NCBI GenBank assembly: GCA_037893245.1 | Contig: JBAIAA010000810.1 | Coordinates: forward strand, 558,001 to 622,000 | Direction of reading: 5' to 3' | Length of the DNA: 64,000 bases | From: Crossaster papposus | Taxonomy: Eukaryota > Echinodermata > Asteroidea > Velatida > Solasteridae | Part shown: positions 14,301 to 26,300 of the stretch, in pieces | Position numbering within the stretch: the stretch's first letter is position 1 | Layout of the letters: each line of letters starts with the position of its first letter | The notes under the pieces: generated by a model | The model's input: the letters and a program-made list of their open reading frames with translations, nothing else | The model's database searches: none | Told to the model about the DNA's origin: nothing | Program-made: the position numbers and the translations under genes

Positions 14301-17300
14301 GAATGACGCTAAAATAAATGCGTAAACTTATTATACCTGATTGTCTGTAATGTTTGTCTTCCTTTCTGCAGGCTCTTCAAGCAGTTCCAGTCAATCACGA
14401 GGTGCGTATTGTAAAACAGAGTAACGATTGGGAGACAAATTGTTGGTTTTGTTACTAAATTGTTTACTTCACCATTTCAAACTGCCCACTAAACACGCTA
14501 CCTTCTCAATCTTCTTTTCTTATCCACGTTTGCAGAAAAGCAGCCGCGAAAACCCAAATCAGGAGGCGCGTATAATTGAAGTTATTTACTGGCGTTACTT
14601 TTTTAAACACTATTAAATAAATAAATGCGTCTTAAATATTGCCTTACAATACTGTTGATATTTTTTTGCATTTTTCTTTTTGGTCCAGGAAACGGATCTC
14701 CGAAAAAGCCCAAGTCTAAAGGTATGCTGTGTATCACATTGATTATTCAATTATCAATGCAATGATCATTTGAATCTTGTCAGTCACTATAATGTGGCGT
14801 CGACATGTATGTTTGGCAGCTCATTTAATTCCACACAATGGGTCCATTTTGGCAAGAGTAGATGTGTTTTATTTATCGTTATTCTTCGAGAAGAATATAA
14901 CAACAATGAGTTGTTTTGCAATTACAATTCTCTCAACGTAAGATCCCATAGTTGACAGTTATGATTTAGCATTTGAATCAGACAAACCGAAAACTGTTCA
15001 TTTTTATCTCCGGTATTGAGGCGCGTTGACTTAACAATTTCAAACTGCCTACTAAACATGCTACATTCTGAATGTTCTCTTCGTTTTTATCTACGTTTGC
15101 AGGAAATAAACCGAAGAAGCCTAATTCTGGAGGTGCGTATTATTGAAGTTATTTAGTGGCGTTACGTTTTAACAACCGATGAATTAAAAAAATTAAAAGA
15201 ATTCCTGAATGACGCTAAAATAAATGCGTAAACTTATTAAACCTGATTGTCTGTAATGTTTGTCTTCCTTTCTGCAGGCTCTTCAAGCAGTTCCAGTCAA
15301 TCACGAGGTGCGTATTGTAAAACAGAGTAACGATTGGGAGACAAATTGTTGGTTTTGTTACTAAATTGTTTACTTCACCATTTCAAACTGCCCACTAAAC
15401 ACGCTACCTTCTCAATCTTCTTTTCTTATCCACGTTTGCAGAAAAGCAGCCGCGGAAACCCAAATCAGGAGGCGCGTATAATTGAAGTTATTTACTGGCG
15501 TTACTTTTTTAAACAACATTAAATAAATAAATGCGTCTTAAATATTGCCTTACAATACTGTTGATATTTTTTTGCATTTTTCTTTTTGGTCCAGGAAACG
15601 GATCTCCGAAAAAGCCCAAGTCTAAAGGTATGTTGTGTATCACATTGATTATTAAATTTCATTGCAATGATCATTTGGATCTTGTCAGTCATTAGAATGT
15701 GGCGTCGACATGTATGTTTGGCAGCTCATTTAATTCCACACAATGGGTCCATTTTGGCAAGAATAAATGTGTTTTAATTACCGTTATTCTTCGAGAAGAA
15801 TATAACAACAATGAGTTGTTTTGCAATTACAATTCTCTCAACGTAAGATCCCATAGTTGACAGTTATGATTTAGCATTTGAATCAGACAAACCGAAAACT
15901 CTTCATTTTCCCCCCGGTATTGAGGCGCGTTGACTTAACAATTTCAAACTGCCTACTAAACATGCTATACATTCTAAATGTTCTCTTCGTTTTTATCTAC
16001 GTTTGCAGGAAATAATAAACAGACGAAGCCTAATTCTGGAGGTGCGTATTATTGAATTTATTTAGTGGCGTTACGTTTTAACAATCGATGAATTGAACAA
16101 TTAAAAGATTCCTGAATGATGCTACAATAAATTCGTAAACTTATTATTTCTGATTGTCTGTAATGTTTGTCTTCCTTTCTGCAGGCTTTTCAAGCAGTTC
16201 TAGGCAATCAAAAGGTGCGTATTGTAAAACAGAGTAACGATTGGGAGACAAATTGTTGGTTTTGTTACTAAATTGTTTACTTCACCATTTCAAACTGCCC
16301 ACTAAACACGCTACATTCTTAATCTTCTTTTCTAATCCACGTTTGCAGAAAAGCAGCCGCAAAAACACAAATCAGGAGGCGCGTATAATTGAAGTTATTT
16401 ACTGGCGTTACATTTTTAAACACTATTAAATAAATAAATGCGTCTTAAATATTGCCTTACAATACTGTTGATATTTTTTTGCATTTTTCTTTTTGGTCCA
16501 GGAAACGGATCTCCGAAAAAGCCCAAGTCTAAAGGTATGCTGTGTATCACATTGAGTATTCAATTATCAATGCAATGATCATTTGAATCTTGTCAGTCAC
16601 TATAATGTGGCGTCGACATGTATGTTTGGCAGCTCATTTAATTCCACACAATGGGTCCATTTTGGCAAGAGTAAATGTGTTTTATTTATCGTTATTCTTC
16701 GAGAAGAATATAACAACAATGAGTTGTTTTGCAATTACAATTCTCTCAACGTAAGATCCCATAGTTGACAGTTATGATTTAGCATTTGAATCAGACAAAC
16801 CGAAAACTCTTCATTTTTATCTCCGGTATTGAGGCGCGTTGACTTAACAATTTCAAACTGCCTACTAAACACGCTACATTCTAAATGTTCTCTTCGTTTT
16901 TATCTACGTTTGCAGGAAATAAACCGAAGAAGCCTAATTCTGGAGGTGCGTATTATTGAAGTTATTTAGTGGCGTTACGTTTCAACAATCGATGAATTGA
17001 AAAATTAAAAGATTCCTGAATGACGCTAAAATAAATGCGTAAACTTATTATACCTGATTGTCTGTAATGTTTGTCTTCCTTTCTGCAGGCTCTTCAAGCA
17101 GTTCCAGTCAATCACGAGGTGCGTATTGTAAAACAGAGTAACGATTGGGAGACAAATTGTTGGTTTTGTTACTAAATTGTTTACTTCACCATTTCAAACT
17201 GCCCACTAAACACGCTACCTTCTCAATCTTCTTTTCTTATCCACGTTTGCAGAAAAGCAGCCGCGAAAACCCAAATCAGGAGGCGCGTATAATTGAAGTT

Positions 17301-20300
17301 ATTTACTGGCGTTACTTTTTTAAACACTATTAAATAAATAAATGCGTCTTAAATATTGCCTTACAATACTGTTGATATTTTTTTGCATTTTTCTTTTTGG
17401 TCCAGGAAACGGATCTCCGAAAAAGCCCAAGTCTAAAGGTATGTTGTGTATCACATTGATTATTCAATTTTCATTGCAATGATCATTTGGATCTTGTCAG
17501 TCATTATAATGTGGCGTCGACATGTATGTTTGGCAGCTCATTTAATTCCACACAATGGGTCCATTTTGGCAAGAATAAATGTGTTTTAATTACCGTTATT
17601 CTTTGAGAATAATATAACAACAATGAGTTGTTCTGCAATTACAATTCTCTCAACGTAAGATTCCATAGTTGACTTTTTAAAATACATTTTTTTTTAAATC
17701 CAGTTGGAAAATAAAACAACCTCGAGCTCAATATAAAATTGAATAAGATTAAAACTGCTGCAAACTGCTTACTGGCTGGAATGACCTTAAATATACAAAT
17801 CAAATAAGTTAAGAGGGCCTAATATTTCGATCTTAACCAGATCTTTTTCTTATGTCTCTGAGAAATTTCTTGTTAAGATCGAAATATTACGCCCTCTTAA
17901 CTTATTTGATCAATATAAAATTGATTGTAAGGGAACAAATTACTTCACCATTTCAAACTGCCCACTATAGACACGCTACCTTCTCAATCTTCTTTTCGTA
18001 TCCACGTTTGTAGGAAAGCACCCGCAGAAACCTAAATCAGGAGGTGCGTGTAATTGTTATTGGGCGTATAAATGTTAAACGTCATTTACTGGCCTTATTT
18101 CTTTAAACACCATTAAATAAATAAATGCGTCTTAAATATTGTCTTAAAATACTGTGGATATTTTTTGCATTTTTCTTTTTGGTCCAGGAAACGGATCTCC
18201 GAAAAAGCCCAAGTCTAAAGGTATGTTGTGTATCACATTGAGTATTTAATTCTCAATGTAATGATCATTAAATCTTGTCAGTCATTAGGCATCGACATGT
18301 ATGTTTGGCAGCTCACTTAATTCCACACAATGGGTCCATTTGGCAAGAGTAAATGTGTTTTATTTATCGTTATTCTTCGAGAAGAATATAACAACAATGA
18401 GTTGTTTTGCAATTACAATTCTCTCAACGTAAGATCCCATAGTTGACAGTTATGATTTAGCATTTGAATCAGACAAACCGAAAACTCTTCATTTTTTCCC
18501 AAGTATTGAGGCGCGTTGACTTAACAATTTCAAACTGCCTACTAAACACGCTACATTCTAAATGTTCTCTTCGTTTTTATCTACGTTTGCAGGAAATAAT
18601 AAACAGAAGAAGCCTAATTCTGGAGGTGCGTATTATTGAATTTATTTAGTGGCGTTACGTTTTAACAATCGATGAATTGAAAAATTAAAAGATTCCTGAA
18701 TGATGCTAAAATAAATTCGTAAACTTATTATTTCTGATTGTCTGTAATGTTTGTCTTCCTTTCTGCAGGCTCTTCAAGCAGTTCCAGGCAATCAAGAGGT
18801 GCGTATTGTAAAACAGAGTAACGGTTGGGAGACAAATTGTTGGTTTTGTTACTAAATTGTTTACTTCACCATTTCAAACTGCCCACTAAACACGCTACAT
18901 TCTTAATCTTCTTTTCTCATCCACGTTTGCAGGAAAGCAGCCGCAAAAACCCAAATCAGGAGGTTCGTATAATTGAAGTTATTTACTGGCGTTATACTTG
19001 TACACCATTAAATAAATAAATGCGTCTTAAATATTGCCTTAAATTACTGTTGATATTTCTTTGCATTTTTCTTTTTGGTCCAGGAAACGGATCTCCGAAA
19101 AAGCCCAAGTCTAAAGGTATGTTGTGTATCACATTGAGTATTCAATTCTCAATGCAATGATCATTTGGATCTTGTCAGTCATTAGAATGTGGCGTCGACA
19201 TGTCATTTCATTCCACACAATGGGTCCATTTTGGCAAGAATAAATGTGTTTTATTTACCGTTATTCTTCGAGAAGAATATAACAACAATGAGTTGTTCTG
19301 CAATTACAATTCTCTCAACGTAAGATCTCATAGTTGACAGTTATGATTTAGCATTTGAATCAGACAAACCGAAAACTCTTCATTTTTATCTCCGGTATTG
19401 AGGCGCGTTGACTTAACAATTTCAAACTGCCTACTAAACACGTTACATTCTGAATATTATCTTCGTTTTTATCTCGTTTGCAGGAAATAATAAACCGAAG
19501 AAGCCTATCTCTGGAGGTGCGTATTATTGAAGTTATTTAGTGGCGTTACGTTTTAACAATCGATGAATTGAAAAATTAAAAGATTCCTGAATGATGCTAA
19601 AATAAATTCGTAAACTTATTATACCTGATTTTGTTGGTCGAGGTCTGTTCAGATGACGAATTTCAGATATAAGTTCATAACTGTAACATCAGTTCCCCAC
19701 AGATCCATTTGTTTCTGTTGAATTTGTTTTGGATTTGTTTTGGGTTTCCAGGCTCCAGACTCAACCGTCCAAAGAAAGACCCTCAAGGTAATTATTTGAT
19801 TTCTGACGAAAGATTAGATTTTCGAGTGGGTGTATGATTTATAATTGACTCGCAACTCACTCATAATGACTGATGAAAAACCTCGAAAGCGGAACCAATC
19901 AAAACCAATCAAAACCAATCAAAACCAATCAAAACCAATCAAAACCAATCAAAACCAATCAAAACCAATCAAAACCAATCAAAACCAATCAAAACTACTA
20001 AATAGACACTGAAATCATTTTAAAAATCGATCAAACCTAAAATAAAAACCACCACAACTAATTAAAACGAAGCCAATCAAAACACTTCAACTCCTTTTAC
20101 CAGTCTTCGAGAGTAGCAGCGGCTCCGAGCAGATCATCGCCGAGAAAGTAGACCTTGGTGAGCCCCAGGAGTTCGAGATCGAAAGGGGTGAAACCGTGGA
20201 TGTCATCCTGCACACTGGAGGTGCAGAGCTAATAAAGATCGGTAAGTCTTTCCTGTTCGGCCTGTATTCTGTTTTTCCTATTACCAGAGTTGTATATGAA

Positions 20301-23300
20301 GTTCATGCAAGTCCTGTCACAAGTCCAGTCACAAGTCTTTTCATAAAGCCCGTCGCAAGTAACTAGTTAGGATTTAATTTAATTTAAATAAATTGTTGGT
20401 GTTTTTTCTCTCTTTAATTTGTTGTCATTCACGTAGCATTACATAAGTGTTTATATATATATTTTTTTATTCTTGTGATTTCATCACTGTTAAAGGAATG
20501 GAAATAAATGTTCTGATGAATTGAATTGAACAATGACAAAGGGATGCTATTACCAAAGCATAGTGACTTGACTTGAGACTAAAGGACTTGTGATGGACTT
20601 GCAGGGACTCAAATACAACTCTTTCCATTACGTTAACTGCAAGAATTGTTTTGGTCGTGTGTTTTGACCTGGCCCACAAGGGAAGTATAATGTTAACTGT
20701 CGTCTTTAAAAAGGTTGTCTTGTTATGTTCGCTAGGACTGCAGCGTCATCACGTACTTAAATATAATACGCGGTGTAAGTATACTTATAAATATGAACCC
20801 GCGAACAGATACATTTACGTTTTTGAATGAATCCCAAAAAAATTAAGTACTTTCTTAACCTTTCAGAGATCGAGAGCAGATACATCTACATCCTGAGCTC
20901 CCTTGGCGTCAAACTTGAGACCGCCGAACTACCCTCGTGGTCCTGGGAACTGCAGACGCTCCGAATCGTCGTACGTTTTGTCACCTACGGCTTTAATGTC
21001 TTCCTACAATCGTCGTCCAAAGAGGTGAAGATCTTGGAGTACATCCCGTCCGAGCAGCGCACGTTCGTATGCGGCTCAATTGGCTTCGAGGCCAAGGGAA
21101 CGAAGACAACGAAGCTGACCTACGAACACAACGGAAATGGAGGTAAAGGCTTGTTGTTTTTCCTTGCTAGGCAAATTGCGCCCTCTGTTTTTCTGTGGTC
21201 ATTTTGGTATTGCAAACAAATCCTAATTGCCAACTATCTTCTAAGCATTTTGCTTCAAATATCGATTATTATTTTCGAACAAAATTTGAGAAAGACCATG
21301 TACGGTGTACAAATACATTATATTGTTTGCATTAGCAGGCCTTTACACATTGTTAAAAAGTGTTTTTTATCATTGCTTCAATTTGCACGCTCCAATTCAG
21401 TTGTGCATATACTGGGACCCCACCCCCACGAATTTGAATTGAATTAATTCATTACTTGCCCTTTTTGTGTTCGATGTCTCATTCGAAAGCTCATAACAAA
21501 TACGATGCAGTGCTAGAATTTGTTTTATTCAATTTGAAAATTTATTTTTTAGTGTGCAACCCCCTAAAAGCACAGACATACCAACTTATAATATGACACA
21601 AACACGTTTGGGCGTCGCTAAAGGTGGAGTTAGGAGTTGTGATCTCCAATAGACCCGAAATCTAATGACAAAATGTCTTTGTTGATATATGCGCTCACAT
21701 ATAGGAGGACGCGAAGTCTGGACGCCAGACGAAGTAGAGATGCTGGCACTCACAGGACAGCGTATATGAAAAAAAAGCGTGACGTAACTAGGTCTTGGGT
21801 CTATTCGACTCAAAAACATTCGTATAGCAAGAAAAATCGTGGTATTAATTGTTGGCAGGAGAGACCTAAACAGCGCCCCCTGGTGTCCAATGTTGACGTT
21901 CCCAAATAATCTCCAAAATTAACTCTTTCTACCAATAGCACTTAAATGGTCTCATTTTTAATTTTTGTTACGTAATTTTATTCATTTGGTTTTAGTGGAC
22001 GAGACGCATCATGTCAGCGAGACTGTAATTGGTAAGTGTTAAACAAAGTTGTATATTAATAACTTTGTGATAACCTGTGCTTATTTGGGATGATTATGAT
22101 GACTTTTAGTGACTTGTTGGAGTGACCCGTGGTCACCTGTAATGATCTAAGTCTACCGCAAACGTGTCTAGCGCGAAAGATAGCTTGCGATAGCTTGTGG
22201 TGATTTGTGTCAACTTGTAAACATACTTGTGATGTCTTCCGATGACTCGTGGTAACTTGAGACTGACTCGATAACGACGAACATAACGTGCTTGAAATGC
22301 CTTGAAATAATCAAAATCTTAAAACCACAATGGAATTTAACTTTTACAGAGACAAAAGTAGAAGTAGAAAGCAAGACAATCGTCGTCGAGCCGGACCAGT
22401 ACGAGCAGATCGAGGGAATCGCTGGCTACGAGACAAGTCTGAGACTCGCCTTGAACCCAGAAGACGGCATCACATTCCGCTTGGCTGAGAAGAGAGGAGG
22501 CCAGGGCAAAACACTGCTCTTTGGTAAATATGAAGAAACTGATTACTGCAATCATTGTCTTTTATTTTGGTGTAGTTAGGAAAATAATTGGAGAAAATAT
22601 TAATTTTACTGGCACAAATAGCCCTAACCCCAAAATGCCTCAAAACTGCCTCAAAATGCCTCAAAACTCAAATCTGTTTCAGAGAAGGAGAAACATTGTG
22701 TTATACCTGCATTGGAAGGACTTCGTTTGTTCAGAGGATTGCACAGAGAATGTAATGCTTATACACTATTACCTCCGGAATCGCCATTCAAAATGACTCT
22801 TTACACTAGAGCGAATAAATACATTTTCGCAGAATGTAGTCGTCAAAACGCTTTCTCCCATCCACGATTTTACAGTCATAGAGAGTGAGTGGAGCTACAT
22901 GCAGTACAACGGTCAGGATCTGGGGGAGAGATTCGGCACCGGAGGAGGCATCCTCAACAGCGGCAAGAAGCCTTTCTTGATCAAGCTGCCGGGCTCCGCC
23001 AGCAGCGAGTTCTGGTTCGAGCTCTGGTTCGAAGGTCAAAGCAGCTCGTACATGAGACAGATGATCACCGACTCGTCCTTCCGTCCGAGATACGTCGATG
23101 TGGCTATCCACGTGACGGAGGTCGTGGAACAAGTGGTGGAAATAGTCTGTAAGTTGCGGGTGTGCTTTTTTAAATCTCAATATTAAAAGCATGCAAATTA
23201 ATGTCAGGAATTGTACGGTTAGGGCTTTGATTTTTTGTTTTTCTATAATTATAGCGTCTCGCCTTTATCACGAATATTATAGTTCTTACAGAAAATGCAG

Positions 23301-26300
23301 TTTTGTTACCTAACTTTAGTGAAGTAATCAAGAGTTTAGTTTCCCCCTCAAAATGATAAACATAACGCCTCGTCTCAATTTAAGTTGCGGACATGGCATC
23401 TGGTAGAAGTTTCAAAACGTTCACAACTTTCCCGCAATCTTCCTGCAACGAGGTTATCAGTATCGATGAGTCAAGCGGGACAAATTCACAGTGAACAATT
23501 TTACCCGCAACTTGTCCGGAACTGGTCCCGGATACCAAGGGAGACAGATCCTAACTTAGCCTACTTGAAGACGCAACAATCACAGCCTATTTCTCACAGT
23601 GGTCGTGACCAAGTTTTGCCGAGCTATATCGTGGTCATCTGAAACAAAGGTCGTTATTTAAAGGGAAACTCAACCCATAGTTTATAATTGCATAATGTTA
23701 AAGAGTGTCAATTGCCATTGTGACTTTTTATTTCATTTTTATCGGTTTCGGTAATCATATAAAACAGAGACTTTCTCGCACTGCGCTCATCGTCATGCGA
23801 GCCGTCATTTTGTTCTGGTTTATCGGTACATCCGAGATATTGTGACGTAGTGTCTGCACCATCAGTACACGAAGCCCGATCGATAGCGGCCCTGCACACG
23901 CAATGAATGCAAGTGAACCCTTTTGTGTAAGGCATAGTGTATAAATGTGTACTGTACATGTGAAAGTGGGCTCAAAATCATACGGGGAAGGACCTGATGC
24001 CATAATTACTAGCTCACAGATTTTTATTTATTCTTCTCGTCAAGTCGATATTCTGCACAGAAATGCAATACATGTACTGGCAATAGTCGGGCGCCGTACA
24101 ACATACGTCTGTATAATGTAGTTGGCCCCGTCAAGGTGAGATACCAGTGCGAACAACGGGCAATAAAGCGATGTGTATTGAGGTGCAGACACTACGTCAT
24201 AATTTCCCGGGCGAGGCGGGAAATTTGAACAATATGGCCGCGCCCTTGTACTCCTGAATGGCAATAAATCGTGAATATAATAAGCGTGTGTCGTTCTCGA
24301 TAACAAATCAAAAAAAATTCTCTGCGGAGTCAGTATGTTACCAAATATTCTTTTAGACTACGTAAAATATTATTGAGCCTGGAAATTCCCTTTAATTGGT
24401 CAATGCCCTCCATTTCTTGTTAACTTATTACATTTCTTTACCCAGGTTGTGCCCAACCGGTTTAACAATTGGTTTCCATTGGGGCCCTGTATACATTATT
24501 ATATAAAAAAGGATACAAACAAATAATAATAATAATAATTAAAAAAAAAAATAGAAGCAGGAAGGGTCTTTGGACGCTGGCGATATCATTTCCTATTTAT
24601 TTCACCATCTTAGCGGTTTTTTTTTAGTTCAATTTAGTATCGTTTTTGGAATGTTGGGAATACTGATAACAAAACCCAGCTACGTGTAATTCAAAACTAT
24701 TTTCTATGATGCACGGTAGATCCCAATTGGATTCCAATGGGGGAAGTGACCGACGAGAAATACCAGTTTCAGGTGGATTCAGCCGAGGTGGCTCTGATAG
24801 CTGTACAACCTAACAATATTGGGGAACTCGGGCAGATCGTTGCAGGTAAGACATGTTTTATAGTTTGTTTTTTTTACTTTTTCCCCTGCCTATGATGCTA
24901 ACCTGGAAGTCGACAATTATCAATACAAAAACTTATAATTATTCTGTATATTATAATTTAGTATTTCTCAACAACACACAGAAACCTCACCAAAAGATAC
25001 AATTTGCTGACTGTGCTGTAGTGCACCGGTAATCATTGCTAAACTGTGGTGCAGGTATTTGTTTCATCTTGCATTGTTTATAAGGCGCGCAGGGAAATGT
25101 TCAACTGACATTTAAAACTGCTATATTAGGCAATGGACAAGTCGTTAAGTCTGGGAGGTTGGACACCATTTCGTAAGAGACTTTAATAACAACGTGTTAA
25201 TAACAACCGTAGCCACAAACAAGATCCCTTCTTGTTTACACCTGATCCCGGCTTAATTCAGAAATACAACATTAAAGGGATCGCATACGTTTGGTAATTA
25301 CTCCAAAAAGTAATGGCAATAAAAACTTACTTGGTAAGCAGTACAGCAGCTTTGGATAGTATAATGCATTTTTAGAAACTTTTCACTTCGAAGTACTGCG
25401 ATTATTGAAAAAGATTGGAATCTGAGAAGCGTTACTGCAGTGACGTTTCTCAGATTGTGTATTTCAATGCAGATTATTCTTCCTGCGTGGACATAACCGC
25501 TCCAGATTTTCGGCAATATCTCAAAATTGCTACCACCTTTTGAAATGAAATTTGTACAGGTTAGTTTTATGGTATATATCTATAACTATATAGGATTGAA
25601 ACAGACAGTGGGTTTCAATTACCAAACGTATACAATCCCTTTGAAGGTCGTAAACACCATTTTGCTTTTGCTTTAATTTTCGAAAATGGATGAGATTCAT
25701 AATGTATAGTAAATATTGTGACGTTGACCTGTGTTCGTAGAAGCTGAAAAAAACTATGAAAAAAAGTGCTGTTCTTGCAGTCTGGTTCCTTGACTTCCTT
25801 CAGACGAATTTAATAAATTGGGGCGGTGTTTAAAAATGGTCAGCTTTTTACAACGATTGCTGCCGGCCGCCAATCGTTTAAAACTGTTACAAAAGTGTTT
25901 GTTTTTTTCGTTAAACCACATCCAATCAGGTGCCGTGATTTCACACGATGCTTGAGACTGTTATTCACTTACAGTCAAGTAAGGTATTTCATAATAATTC
26001 ACTATTTTCTTTCTCCATATTTGCAAATGGTGTATACTACCTTTCCCTATATTACAAAGCACCCGATTCAATCGCGACGAACTAGGCCTAAATAGAGTCG
26101 ACCCAGATAGGCTACTGTGTCAATTTAACATTCCTTGCATTGAATGGAAATCTTCGCAATAAATATTTGATTCCTCGCGACTCTGGAACGCCACCTAACT
26201 TCCGTTTACTACTCAGAGTTCGGAAGTCCAAACAGTCCCGGTTGCAGAATCCAGAAATGCAACGACATGGAAGCCACAGACTGCAAGACTGTCATGGAAG

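Noticed and set aside
21143-21447. Continuation of the 20,867 exon to the stop at 21,445
   Set aside because: Composition changes to hydrophobic, low-similarity sequence right after the conserved phase-1 GTAAAG donor, and downstream exons fit in phase.
21586-21909. Overlapping 77-78-codon frames in the intron after 21,142
   Set aside because: Opposite-strand shadows with no domain pattern. A weak AATAGACCC/GGGTCTATT inversion was too short to call an element.
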